The notes under the pieces are model-generated. The model searched no databases. It saw nothing but the letters and a program-made list of their open reading frames with translations, and had not been told where the DNA came from. This document shows, in pieces, positions 44,940 through 53,093 of a DNA stretch of 64,000 nt. Source of the stretch: Crenothrix sp. D3 (GTDB lineage: Bacteria > Pseudomonadota > Gammaproteobacteria > Methylococcales > Methylomonadaceae); assembly GCA_002134785.1 (NCBI GenBank), contig MBQZ01000018.1, forward strand, positions 62,001 through 126,000, read 5' to 3'. The first letter of the stretch is position 1, and every line of letters begins with the position of its first letter. A program made the position numbers and the translations under genes.

Positions 44940-45041
44940 TTTCCACAATTTTTATCATTTTACAAGGGATGTTATTTAACTTTTAACATCAAAATCACAA
45001 TTTAATGTCGTGTTAAGTATAATATTTTAGGAGATAAAAAA

Positions 45042-45398
45042 ATGAAAAAGTACTTGTTTTTAATCATGTTATTGGCATTTTCAGGAGTGTCAGAAATTTT
45101 GGCTGGTCCCTTTGATGAGGATCAAACTGTTGTAATTAAACATACAGTCTCTACGGGAGAAGCTGCCTCTACCGCTACGGGAGAATGGCTTGTAGTAAAA
45201 AAATGGATTAATCCTGATATGCTAAACCCTGTAAATGGTACTTGTGCAAGTGGATACTTTACGTCTCCAACATCAAGCCATGGTGCTGATGCTTGTCTGA
45301 TTTGTCCTGAGGGAAAATACATTAGCTCAAAAGATCGTTGTGTTGTTTGTGAGTCAGGGTATTCCTATAACGAAGGAAATGATAGGTGCCAAAAATAA
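45042..45398 (+). CDS. Cys-rich secreted protein 1
   Basis: 118 residues with a signal peptide (KKYLFLIMLLAFSGVSEILA). The mature part ends in a Cys-rich repeat region, CASGYFTSP, then ADACLICPEGKYISSKDRC and VVCESGYSYNEGNDRC. Spacing and CPxG motifs resemble small disulfide-bonded EGF/TNFR-like modules. AGGAGAT is close to the start. It shares the CxSGY...CxxCP layout with the protein at 45672. Function unknown; extracellular or periplasmic. Confidence 0.75.
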   Translation: MKKYLFLIMLLAFSGVSEILAGPFDEDQTVVIKHTVSTGEAASTATGEWLVVKKWINPDMLNPVNGTCASGYFTSPTSSHGADACLICPEGKYISSKDRCVVCESGYSYNEGNDRCQK

Positions 45399-45671
45399 TT
45401 TTTAGTCGCGTAGATACTCTGTTAAAAATTAAGCTTATTTAGAAAAGTTTGTTTTTAATATCAATATATTAGCTATATATTTCTATATACCAAAGGATAA
45501 AGAGCAGGCTAAAGATAAACCGTTTTTTGGTTAATTAACCCCAAGATAAATTGATTGTATTAGAAGCGGAATGAAGTTACAAAAAACTCAAAAAATTGCT
45601 TGACGAATTTAATTTATTTGGCTTATTGAGAATAATAGGTTAATGGGTAATAACATTTAGAGGACAATACC

Positions 45672-45995
45672 ATGAGAACACGTTCAATTGCCACCATCGT
45701 CGGATTGCTGATGCTGGTCGTCACTGGGTCAGCCACGGCTGCGATGTCGGCTGATGTGATGCAGACATCTCAGCAGTATGGCGGCGGCACCTCGTGCCAA
45801 TCTGGCTACACCAGTATCCGCGCCAGCAACAATGACGGAATGGTGTGCGTTCAATGCCCGCCAGGCTACAATGCTCCAAAATACAAAACCATAGTGGTTA
45901 ACCATGCCGTCAATGGCTATGCGGTGTGCGTAGCGTGCCGCACTGGTTCGCCAAACTTTAATGCTGATTCACAGGGATATGACTGTCCAGAGTAA
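45672..45995 (+). CDS. Cys-rich secreted protein 2
   Basis: 107 residues with a signal peptide (RSIATIVGLLMLVVTGSATAA). The mature part contains SCQSGYTSIR, MVCVQCPPGYNAP and VCVACRTGSPNF, ending YDCPE. This is the same Cys/CP-rich layout as the preceding gene, so the pair may be distant paralogs. GAGGAC lies before the ATG. Base composition is visibly higher in GC than its surroundings, suggesting separate origin. A good terminator follows. Confidence 0.75.
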   Translation: MRTRSIATIVGLLMLVVTGSATAAMSADVMQTSQQYGGGTSCQSGYTSIRASNNDGMVCVQCPPGYNAPKYKTIVVNHAVNGYAVCVACRTGSPNFNADSQGYDCPE

Positions 45996-46061
45996 GCTAT
46001 TTTATCAATGCCCGCTGAGTTAGCTAAAAAGGCTAATGACTATCTGCGAGTAGCTACGACT

Positions 46062-46092
46062 AACCCCTGCGATAATCTCAAAGGGGTTTTTT
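46062..46092 (+). terminator. Intrinsic terminator after Cys-rich gene
   Basis: AACCCC (46062-46067) pairs with GGGGTT (46083-46088), and the T-run continues to 46092. It ends the plus-strand transcript before the converging minus-strand gene at 46160. Confidence 0.82.
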
Positions 46093-46159
46093 AATGCTGG
46101 GTGAGTTTAAACAAACGTCACCAAAGTCATGTAGATACGCTGTGCGTACCATTGAATGC

Positions 46160-46666
46160 TTAGTTACTACGCGCCTGAACACCAATAAACATCCGTATGA
46201 TTTTCTCTTTACCAACCACACGAACCAATTCGTGTATCGCGCTGTAAAGGAAGAACAGTACAGATAACCACATCTGAATCAACCAAAAATGCGGCCAGAC
46301 AATTTCCGCCAGCAAGTGTTGATTGGCTACCATGAAATTTTTATGTTCGCGTAACAGTGGAATAAAGTGTTCAAGGTAACGAAACAAGAAGGTAGCGATA
46401 AAATAAATACTGCTTTTCCAAGCAACATTGTAAATCAGTGGATGCTCAGGAAATTTGTTGACGAATGGCAGTTTGTCAGCCAGTAAAACTACTTTACCAA
46501 CCAGCAAAGCACCAATAAGTGCAGCACCATAGCCTGTGAGTGGTACACCATATTCACGAAGAATCAAACGCTTAGTCGTTGCGATGAGGACAAAGGCAAT
46601 AAAAAAAAAGATGGTTGGTGGCAGGACGAGCCGAAACTCGTGTTTCAATGTTGCTAATAGTTTCAT
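46160..46666 (-). CDS. Uncharacterised four-helix membrane protein
   Basis: 168 residues, about four hydrophobic segments (LPPTIFFFIAFVLIATT; AALIGALLVGKVVLLADKL; SSIYFIATFLFRYLEHFIPL; FWLIQMWLSVLFFLYSAIHEL). Several conserved-looking His/Arg residues lie between helices. I do not recognise the family. It follows the arylsulfatase gene on the same strand, but a terminator separates them. Confidence 0.75.
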   Translation of the reverse strand: MKLLATLKHEFRLVLPPTIFFFIAFVLIATTKRLILREYGVPLTGYGAALIGALLVGKVVLLADKLPFVNKFPEHPLIYNVAWKSSIYFIATFLFRYLEHFIPLLREHKNFMVANQHLLAEIVWPHFWLIQMWLSVLFFLYSAIHELVRVVGKEKIIRMFIGVQARSN

Positions 46667-46690
46667 AAATTATTTTCGTTGAATTTAATC

Positions 46691-46725
46691 AAAAAACCGC
46701 CCCAGCCAATGAATGGTGGGGGCGG
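46691..46725 (-). terminator. Intrinsic terminator after arylsulfatase gene
   Basis: On the minus strand CCGCCCC pairs with GGGGCGG and is followed by TTTTTT. It sits 20 bases after the arylsulfatase stop and upstream of the next minus-strand gene. Confidence 0.87.
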
Positions 46726-46744
46726 CTAGTGAATTAAAGACTGC

Positions 46745-48322
46745 TTACTTGTTTGGCGGCATTTGCATTTGTTCTAGCACCTGATCGATGCTGAAACTAG
46801 ATGCTTTTTGACGGGGTGGAAATTCCTTAAAAGTTGTCAGGAACTGACCAACATACTTCTGTGCAGGTATCAGCAAGAAGATATGATTCATATACCAATC
46901 CCAGTAAGTATTGGATGTGACGCTCGCTTTCTCGTAAGGGTCAGTACGCAGATTGTAAAGCCAAGGAATACGCGTTTTTACCAACGGTTCGCCCCATACC
47001 AGCAGAGTACCTGCCGCTCGTTGTTGAGCAAATACCACTTTCCAGTTATCGTAACGAAGAGCCTGTAAATCGCCATCATCGGAAAAATAGAAGAATTCTT
47101 CGCGTGGACTTTTAGGTTCTTGACCTGTCAAATAAGGAAGTTGATTGTAACCATCCAAATGTACTTTGTAGGTCGTTTTACCCGCTTTATAGCCTTTGAG
47201 CAATTGTTCCTTAACATCAGGCACACCCGCTGCGGCTAATAAGGTTGGAGCCCAATCCAAATGTGACACGATGTCATTGGATACGGTGTTAGGTTTAATA
47301 TGATTCGGCCAGCGTACCATTGCAGGAACGCGGTAAGCCCCTTCCCAGTTGGTGTTCTTCTCGCCACGGAAGGGCGATGTTCCCGCATCTGGCCAAGAGT
47401 TTTCATGTGGGCCATTGTCGGTGCTGTACATAACAATGGTGTTATCAGTAATACCTAGGGTATCGATTTTATCGAGTATCGTGCCGACATTTTTATCGTG
47501 GTCAATCATTGCATCGTGATAGGGACTTTGCCAACGCCCCGCCTGACCTAGACTTTCTGGTTTGGTATGAGTACGAAAGTGCATATGTGTGAAGTTCACC
47601 CACAAGAACAACGGCTTATTCGCCTTGACTTGTTTTTCCATGAACTCAGCAGCGCGGGTAGCGGTATCGTCATCGATAGTTTCCATGCGCTTTTTGGTTA
47701 AAGGCCCTGTGTCTTCGATTTTTTGTGACCCGTCTGGATTTGCCCAAGTATGCAGAACACCACGCGGGCCAAATTTTTTGCGGAACTCTGGGTCTTTTGG
47801 ATAATCAGGTAATTCAGGTTCTTCTTCAGCGTTTAAATGATAGAGATTGCCGTAGAACTCATCGAAACCGTGCATGGTAGGCAGGAATTCATCTTTATCA
47901 CCTAAGTGATTTTTACCGAATTGTCCTGTCGCATAGCCTTGTTCTTTCAGCAATTGGGCAATGGTGACATCTTCTTTTTTAAGTCCGACATCCGCACCTG
48001 GTAGACCTACTTTGCTAAGCCCAGTACGAAACACGCTTTGACCTGTAATAAAAGCAGCACGACCTGCTGTACAACTTTGTTCAGCGTAGTAATCAGTGAA
48101 AATAACCCCTTCATTGGCAACGCGGTCAATGTTGGGTGTTTTGTAACCCATCATACCTTTGGAATACGCACTGACATTGGTTTGTCCAATGTCATCACCC
48201 CAAATAATCACGATATTGGGTTTTTTAGTTTCTGCCGCGTGTGCGGCTGAGACCATTAAACAAGCACCCAATGCGAGTGCGACAGGATGAAGTAGGCGTT
48301 GCCGCCAGTGTATTGGAATCAT
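46745..48322 (-). CDS. Periplasmic arylsulfatase (Cys-type sulfatase)
   Basis: Cleaves sulfate esters in the periplasm. 525 residues starting with MIPIHWRQRLL and a signal peptide ending SAAHA. IVIIWGDDIG provides metal-binding Asp pairs, and SCTAGRAAFITG holds the CxAxR motif whose Cys becomes formylglycine. YSTDNGPHENSWPD is the second metal site. A maturase (FGE or anSME) must be encoded elsewhere. ATG 48322 has an AGAGGT site; the 19-residue upstream extension lacks one. It is paired with an outer-membrane protein gene upstream on the same strand. Confidence 0.94.
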   Translation of the reverse strand: MIPIHWRQRLLHPVALALGACLMVSAAHAAETKKPNIVIIWGDDIGQTNVSAYSKGMMGYKTPNIDRVANEGVIFTDYYAEQSCTAGRAAFITGQSVFRTGLSKVGLPGADVGLKKEDVTIAQLLKEQGYATGQFGKNHLGDKDEFLPTMHGFDEFYGNLYHLNAEEEPELPDYPKDPEFRKKFGPRGVLHTWANPDGSQKIEDTGPLTKKRMETIDDDTATRAAEFMEKQVKANKPLFLWVNFTHMHFRTHTKPESLGQAGRWQSPYHDAMIDHDKNVGTILDKIDTLGITDNTIVMYSTDNGPHENSWPDAGTSPFRGEKNTNWEGAYRVPAMVRWPNHIKPNTVSNDIVSHLDWAPTLLAAAGVPDVKEQLLKGYKAGKTTYKVHLDGYNQLPYLTGQEPKSPREEFFYFSDDGDLQALRYDNWKVVFAQQRAAGTLLVWGEPLVKTRIPWLYNLRTDPYEKASVTSNTYWDWYMNHIFLLIPAQKYVGQFLTTFKEFPPRQKASSFSIDQVLEQMQMPPNK

Positions 48323-48418
48323 AGTAATACCTCTTGGTTGACTTACGTTGTTGAAAAACGGCGTATCTGTTGTGGACAACTTTACATCTGATATTTCAGT
48401 GTCGAATTAAAGTAATTT

Positions 48419-49237
48419 TTACCAATAACCTGTTAACCCGATGTAAGGGCCGTGCATCATGACATCGGTGGTCAGAATAGGTTTATTGACTTTGACGCTT
48501 AACGCTTTATAGCCCGCTTCCACTGAAGCGGGTATACCAAACAGACTGGCGCGGTAGCACACTTTGCCGAGTGCAGTAGTGGTTAAACTCACATTATCGA
48601 CACCAAAACCACCGACACTACCGTCCGCCGAAACATACCATGTTGGCGTAATATCTACTGTGACTCGACCACCGATTACGGGCGCGGTAACAGACGCGTC
48701 ACTCGATGCACTGACATGAGCGAATTCTGCCTTATTACCCAGCCAGATGGTACGACCGCCTGTATAGATGTCAAAAATAGGTGCGCTGGTTTTTGCATCC
48801 CAGTTACTCACGCGTTCCGAAGCGGCTGCCCCAAATACACGGTAAGACACGCCATAATCCATAATGCCCATACGCGTTGACACACCTTTACTCTCACCCT
48901 TTTCTAAAGCGGGTTTAAAATCCAGTCCAAAGTAAGTACCATCTAAATAGAATCCCAGTCGTTCATAATACGCATCAAAATGCCCATTAAAAGCCATCGG
49001 GAAATTACGCTGATGATCCATAATTTTGATGAAGTTAATATCCTTCGACTTGTTAAACCGACCCGCAGAGAAATCACCATCCACGCTGGGTAGCCATGCG
49101 TAGACGGTAAGATCAAATGCCCACGGATTTTTAACGATGCTCTTATCGGTAGTTTCTGCACCGTGAACGCTAGAAGTCATTATCAATGCAGCCGTAAGAG
49201 CTAAGGGTTTGAAATACGAAGAACAGCGAGTTTTCAT
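48419..49237 (-). CDS. Outer-membrane beta-barrel-type protein
   Basis: 272 residues with a signal peptide (ending SSVHGA). The mature part has alternating hydrophobic strands (WAFDLTVYAWLPSVDGDFS, YYERLGFYLDGTYFGLDF, GIMDYGVSYRVFG, IGGRVTVDITPTWYVSADGSVGGFG) and ends in the aromatic GLTGYW, as barrels recognised by the Bam complex do. AAAGGA precedes the ATG at 49237. It lies 97 bases upstream of the arylsulfatase gene. A deleted duplicate of this gene sits at 57639-57867. Confidence 0.82.
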   Translation of the reverse strand: MKTRCSSYFKPLALTAALIMTSSVHGAETTDKSIVKNPWAFDLTVYAWLPSVDGDFSAGRFNKSKDINFIKIMDHQRNFPMAFNGHFDAYYERLGFYLDGTYFGLDFKPALEKGESKGVSTRMGIMDYGVSYRVFGAAASERVSNWDAKTSAPIFDIYTGGRTIWLGNKAEFAHVSASSDASVTAPVIGGRVTVDITPTWYVSADGSVGGFGVDNVSLTTTALGKVCYRASLFGIPASVEAGYKALSVKVNKPILTTDVMMHGPYIGLTGYW

Positions 49238-49311
49238 TTTTATCCTTTGTTGATTAATGGAATAGCTCTGCAAAATATTGTCTGCCATTGCTGGGTTGAG
49301 TGCGTGCCGTC

Positions 49312-49374
49312 TTCACAATAACAGAAGTTACCGTGTTTAGGCTATTGGCCTTTAGACCTAGATTGGCAAGGCTA
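49312..49374. promoter_or_regulatory. 63-base leader block shared with the kinase region
   Basis: TTCACAATAACAGAAGTTA, then GGCTATTGGCCTTTAGACCT and AGATTGGCAAGGCTA match 58085-58147 almost base for base, at the same spacing. It lies between the divergent barrel gene and the dead kinase copy, so it may hold a promoter or operator. It could instead simply be part of the duplicated segment. Confidence 0.4.
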
Positions 49375-49824
49375 ACATCAGCGTCTTAACCCACTAAAAA
49401 ACCACATCATCAATGTAAATGAATTGGATTACGGTTGTCTGGTTTAAGCAAAAACAGCAAGTAACGCATTTATTTTTTGCGATAACTGCCCTCGGCATAG
49501 CTGTTATGAACGGAATGGAATTAGTGTTTATGCGATCCGTCAGTATTCATCAGGTTATCTTGTTGATGCGGGAGCTTCATGTTCCGATGCTGGTCATCTG
49601 TATGTACGTTACTGCTTCAATGCTGGGTGTTTATGGCTGGCGTGGACGGCGTGCAGTCTGCGAATACTCGCGCTTATTCTGAGTTTCACGACAGAACAGA
49701 ATCAGGTTTTCTTAAAAATTACTCACTTTAAGCAGTTGGCAATTTTTTGGTTATTGATGGTATTGGGAAAGCCCATCTCTAGCGATGTGATTGAGCTTTA
49801 TCGATTATTAGGAGACAAGTTATT

Positions 49825-50016
49825 ATGATTCATCCGCACGATGCTAATTGCTTATGGTGTAAGCATTATTTGAAAGACCGCCGCTGCAAGGCTTTTCCTG
49901 TAGAAATACCTGAGGATTTGTGGGCAGGTAAAGACCTGCACAGAGAGCCTGTTGACGGAGATAATGGCTATCAATATGAAAACTCTATGGCTTATATACC
50001 GCCTTTTGATGATTAA
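49825..50016 (+). CDS. Small Cys-containing protein in foreign insert
   Basis: 63 residues: CLWCKHYLKDRRCKAFP near the start, then IPEDLWAGKDLHREPVDGDN and YQYE. I have the impression of a widely scattered family of small Cys proteins often next to phage structural genes, but cannot confirm it. AGGAGA lies ten bases upstream. The bases before it encode a C-terminal tail (GKPISSDVIELYRLLGDKLL) of another gene, whose TGA overlaps this ATG. It appears complete but sits inside a dead gene, so expression is doubtful. Confidence 0.65.
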   Translation: MIHPHDANCLWCKHYLKDRRCKAFPVEIPEDLWAGKDLHREPVDGDNGYQYENSMAYIPPFDD

Positions 50017-50027
50017 CGAGGAAAACT

Positions 50028-50279
50028 ATGACCAACATTCAAATCACCATCAACAGCGCACAGGTTGAAGCCTTGCTGAGCAATATTGCCAATAATGCCA
50101 GTCATCTACAGCCAGCCATGAATGCCATTGCTCATGACATTACTGAAAATATACGCCTGACGTTGACACAATTAGTTATTGCTCAGGGTGTACTGAATCC
50201 TTGGTATATCGTAGGCTTTATGAGCATGGGGGGCATTTGTGGTCGATGCGTTAATAATGCTTTGGCATCAAGGTACTGA
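50028..50279 (+). pseudogene. Chimeric ORF: phage morphogenesis-like N-terminus joined to kinase fragment
   Basis: The first ~48 residues (NIQITINSAQVEALLSNIAN, ASHLQPAMNAIAHDITENIR) resemble the N-terminus of Mu-like phage virion morphogenesis proteins. From residue ~51 (IAQGVLNPWYIVGFMSM) the sequence is the kinase gene of 58341, soon frameshifted (GGICGRCVNNALASRY). The join at about 50170-50178 is therefore the right end of the insert. GAGGAAAA precedes the ATG, so a short hybrid protein could be made, but it should have no kinase function. Confidence 0.72.
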
Positions 50280-50369
50280 TACGGCGCGTCGGCGTGCCGT
50301 TATTTGTGGTTGTATCGCTTTTTTTCTGCGGGCTTCGCTGGCGTGAATGTGAACAAGCAAGTCTGCCGT

Positions 50370-50405
50370 GTCGGTTGGATTTCAAAAAGAGACAATCCAA
50401 CCGAC
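50370..50405. terminator. 12-bp hairpin between decayed kinase and DUF4410 gene
   Basis: GTCGGTTGGATT (50370-50381) pairs perfectly with AATCCAACCGAC (50394-50405). It lies a few bases after the end of the DUF4410 gene (minus strand) and could end its transcript, but no strong T-run follows on that strand. Confidence 0.5.
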
Positions 50406-50417
50406 GCAATTCGGGTG

Positions 50418-51140
50418 TTATTGTGGATTAATCCAACCTTGCTGAGCAAAATAGGCTGCTAGTTGCGCGGCGATATTTTCTGCCATCTTTTTTGCCTGTT
50501 GAGCAGACGCTGATTTATAGGTTTTGACTGCCCCTGTTGCGACATTCGTTGCCACGACAGCGGCAGTACCCGCACCTGCTGCCACGCCCGCTGGCCCCAT
50601 GACCGCCGCACCAGGCATACTGCCACTGTCAGCATGAGCATCAAAAGAAAGTAGCTCTTGATTGTCCGTTGTCAACACACTGACTTTGCTGTCCAATGAC
50701 GATTGTCCCATGCCCAAACCAACGACATTTCGACGCATTGCATTGCCTTCATCTATATTGACGAAAGCACCTGCGATAATAATTGCCCCCGCCGTTACCC
50801 GTGTACTTTGATTGGCGCGAATGGGGTTTAAACCCATATCGGCAATTTTCTGAGTCAACTCAGCCGCCATTGCATCTGATACTTCGCGTGCCAATTGGGC
50901 TTCTTCTTGTGATGGCGTGGTCTTTTGAATGTTGTTTTTAAGCGTTGCCAAAACACCCGTGCCATTTTTAACATCGGCAGGATTCACCGCGAAGTTATAA
51001 ATCAGCACGGCATTCGGTTTAGGCATATTCGTATTGATGACGGCGACGTTTTCCTGCACATAATTTTTAGCGCAACCAACAAGTAACAACAAAGCCACGC
51101 TAGTGGCTGATAAGGTTAATACGTTTTTTAATTTCATCAT
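50418..51140 (-). CDS. DUF4410 lipoprotein
   Basis: 240 residues with a lipobox (LLLVGC, Cys ~23). The mature part follows the DUF4410 pattern: VLIYNFAVNPADVKNG, then a Gln/Glu-rich helix, VSDAMAAELTQKIADMGLNPIRA, AIIIAGAFVNIDEGNAMRRNVVG, and a Gly/Ala-rich end. DUF4410 proteins are periplasmic-side outer-membrane lipoproteins of unknown function. It is part of a run of exported proteins (50.4-57.6 kb) and lies beside another lipoprotein gene. Confidence 0.85.
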   Translation of the reverse strand: MMKLKNVLTLSATSVALLLLVGCAKNYVQENVAVINTNMPKPNAVLIYNFAVNPADVKNGTGVLATLKNNIQKTTPSQEEAQLAREVSDAMAAELTQKIADMGLNPIRANQSTRVTAGAIIIAGAFVNIDEGNAMRRNVVGLGMGQSSLDSKVSVLTTDNQELLSFDAHADSGSMPGAAVMGPAGVAAGAGTAAVVATNVATGAVKTYKSASAQQAKKMAENIAAQLAAYFAQQGWINPQ

Positions 51141-51183
51141 TGTTTCTAACCAAAAGTTTAAGGGTAAAGCTGAATAATTTAGG

Positions 51184-51208
51184 TAGTTCCACGCGGTGCG
51201 TGGAACTA
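51184..51208. repeat. TAGTTCCACGC palindrome
   Basis: TAGTTCCACGC pairs with GCGTGGAACTA. It resembles the first hairpin at 14239-14260 and lies between the DUF4410 and DUF2092 genes. Confidence 0.6.
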
Positions 51209-51239
51209 GGTAGAGATAACAGCGTGTACTACCCGCGCA

Positions 51240-52082
51240 TTATTTTTTGGGTTGTTCGTGATAAGTGCCAAACTCAATTTGCTTGGCATCAGCGGGAGCT
51301 TTGAAGTCAAACATTTTATCTTTTAACCTAGGATTTAACTTCCAATCAGCAAATTCCACTAAGAAACTGGGCTGTCTTTCTACTTGTTTGTACTTCATAG
51401 CTAAACGCATAGGGACGGCTTTTTCGCCTTTTGCTATCCAAATTTCCCAATCAATGATGGGGTCACGATAGGCAAAATGTTCAACTTCAACCCCATTAAC
51501 CATTGATTCACCAATGACAGTTGCATCGGTTAAATTTTTGGTCATCACTGCATAAGGATCACTGTACATAATGTCAGCGGATGGAAAATTAATTTGTGCT
51601 TTAGTCATGATGAAATTCAACATATCATCAATATTGCTCAGTGGTGTAGAAACGACATAAAGATTCTTATCGAGATCAATGGCTGATGCTTTACTGCCAT
51701 CAAAATAAAGCTGAAGACTAGGTGTATCGCCTAATACATTGACATAGAGTTTATTAGGTCGTTGCAAAGCGACTTCAGACTCAGTAAAAAAGGTAACGAA
51801 CTGCCCAGTATCGGATTCCAATTCAATCGTGCTTTCAGAACGATAGCTAAAGCTCTTGCTGGCAACCAGTTTGTCGCTCATCTGTTTAAGACGGTCTAGT
51901 GCGTATTGTTGAATGACTGATTTAGCAGGTACGGCAGGTTTTGGTTGCGCTGCTAGTGCTAATGGACTTGCCGCCGCTTTATCGGGTGTACTCACCGCTT
52001 TTTTTTCGGGAGCGGTTGCGCAACCTTGTAAGGTGAATGCTGTTACTACAAACAGTAACGAAATTTTTTTAATATTTTTCAT
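51240..52082 (-). CDS. DUF2092 lipoprotein (LolA-like fold)
   Basis: 280 residues with a lipobox (TLQGC). An Ala/Pro/Lys linker precedes the DUF2092 domain (ALDRLKQMSDKLVASKSFSY, then EVALQRPNKLYVNVLGDTPS, LYFDGSKASAIDLDKNLYVV). It ends in DWKLNPRLKDKMFDFKAPAD. DUF2092 proteins share the LolA/LolB-like half-barrel that binds lipids or hydrophobic molecules. ATG 52082 with AGAGAG upstream is chosen over TTG 52088. It is upstream of DUF4410 on the same strand. Confidence 0.87.
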   Translation of the reverse strand: MKNIKKISLLFVVTAFTLQGCATAPEKKAVSTPDKAAASPLALAAQPKPAVPAKSVIQQYALDRLKQMSDKLVASKSFSYRSESTIELESDTGQFVTFFTESEVALQRPNKLYVNVLGDTPSLQLYFDGSKASAIDLDKNLYVVSTPLSNIDDMLNFIMTKAQINFPSADIMYSDPYAVMTKNLTDATVIGESMVNGVEVEHFAYRDPIIDWEIWIAKGEKAVPMRLAMKYKQVERQPSFLVEFADWKLNPRLKDKMFDFKAPADAKQIEFGTYHEQPKK

Positions 52083-52132
52083 ATTCAATTCTCTCTATAA
52101 AAGTAAAAAGTAATGATGACGTGTCCTAGCAA

Positions 52133-52693
52133 TCAATAAGGCGCTGGCACGACTTGATAATAACTGCCGTAAGATCGCATCCAACCTGAACTGCATTGAA
52201 AGTATTGAATGCCATTAATGTTAAGACTTTCGCAACCACTGGGTAGATTATTTAAGTTAGTGCCAATTGCCATTCGAGCAGGTTGTTGTACTATCACTGT
52301 GGTATTAGAAGATTGATTATTAGAGTTAGCGACTGCCGCACCTGCCATTGCCCCCACTGCTAAACCTGCGACCCCAGCCGCCGCAACCTGACCCGAACTA
52401 TAGCCATAATTACCGCCATAATAAGCCCCGCCACGATAGCCATAAGGAACGGGAGCGCGATAACCACCGCCATAATAAGCCCCACCACGATGTACAGCCG
52501 CTGTATTACCATTAGGGCCACGAACAACCGCATTACCTGTGTTACGATTCCACGCAGCAGCACCACCTCCAGCACCACGCGCCACGCCTTGCCGACCATT
52601 TCCTGCCGCACGCCACGCCTCTGCAGGCAATGAAATCGTCGCTATACAAATAGCAATCGTCAGAAGAGCATGATTTTTATTGAAAATACTCAT
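52133..52693 (-). CDS. Gly/Tyr-rich secreted protein, paralog 1
   Basis: 186 residues with a signal peptide (ending LPAEA). A Gly/Arg/Asn-rich low-complexity stretch follows (GGGAAAWNRNTGNAVVRGPN, GGAYYGGGYRAPVPYGYRGG). Then comes GYSSGQVAAAGVAGLAVGAM and a folded-looking end (GCESLNINGIQYFQC, YYQVVPAPY) with a Cys pair. AGGAGT precedes the ATG at 52693. It shares GYSSGQVA and the C-terminal Cys/YFQC region with the gene at 53094. I see no enzyme motif; a surface or matrix role is a guess. Confidence 0.8.
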   Translation of the reverse strand: MSIFNKNHALLTIAICIATISLPAEAWRAAGNGRQGVARGAGGGAAAWNRNTGNAVVRGPNGNTAAVHRGGAYYGGGYRAPVPYGYRGGAYYGGNYGYSSGQVAAAGVAGLAVGAMAGAAVANSNNQSSNTTVIVQQPARMAIGTNLNNLPSGCESLNINGIQYFQCSSGWMRSYGSYYQVVPAPY

Positions 52694-52716
52694 AACGCTT
52701 ACTCCTATCATTAAAT

Positions 52717-53070
52717 TTAATACGGCTGTTGGATAATAACGGTGGTGGGTGGCGGTGGTGGTTGATTTCTATTCGCTATCGCCGCCCCCACTACCGCACC
52801 TGCCACTGCCGCACCTGCAACCTGACCAGAACTGTAGCCATTATTATAAGTCCCGCCACGATAACCGTAAGGGACAGGTGCGTGATAAGCACCGCCACCA
52901 TAACCACGCGCTGCCGTATTACCATTAGGGCCACGCACTGCAACGCCATTCGGGCCGCGCACTGCTGCACCACCATTAGCACCGCGTGCCGCTTGCCACG
53001 CATGACTGGGTAGCGAGACTAACGCTAAGCCAATCACGGCAAATAATAAACACCCTGTTTTATTTTTCAT
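52717..53070 (-). CDS. Gly/Tyr-rich secreted protein, paralog 2 (short)
   Basis: 117 residues, signal peptide ending PSHA. Same RGPNG and APVPYGYRGGTY repeats, then GYSSGQVAGAAVAGAVVGAA and a Pro-rich end (QPPPPPTTVIIQQPY). It lacks the C-terminal Cys domain of its neighbours, so it is a shortened paralog. AAGGA precedes the ATG at 53070. The longer frame to 53196 overlaps the next gene's 3' end and is not used. Confidence 0.77.
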   Translation of the reverse strand: MKNKTGCLLFAVIGLALVSLPSHAWQAARGANGGAAVRGPNGVAVRGPNGNTAARGYGGGAYHAPVPYGYRGGTYNNGYSSGQVAGAAVAGAVVGAAIANRNQPPPPPTTVIIQQPY

Positions 53071-53093
53071 AATAATGATTCCTTGTTTGTTAA

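Larger units (their letters stand above)
49419..50345 (+). pseudogene. Decayed copy of the FixL-like histidine kinase gene, interrupted
   Basis: Starting at ATG 49419, MNWITVVW, HLFFAITALG, VMNGMELVFMRSVSI and LHVPMLVI match the kinase at 58341, but one early helix is deleted, other codons are lost and the frame ends at 49682. Homology resumes near 50175 (IAQGVLNPWYIVGFMSM), then DTARRRAV... in a different frame to about 50345. The middle, ~49755-50170, is foreign. The kinase catalytic half is absent. This copy cannot be functional. Confidence 0.85.

Noticed and set aside
45018-45023. TATAAT promoter box before the Cys-rich gene at 45042
   Set aside because: It is so near the ribosome site that the transcript would begin in it, and no -35 box is present.
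49745-50279. An intact prophage
   Set aside because: Only one small complete gene and two partial ones are present; there are no integrase, capsid, terminase or tail genes.
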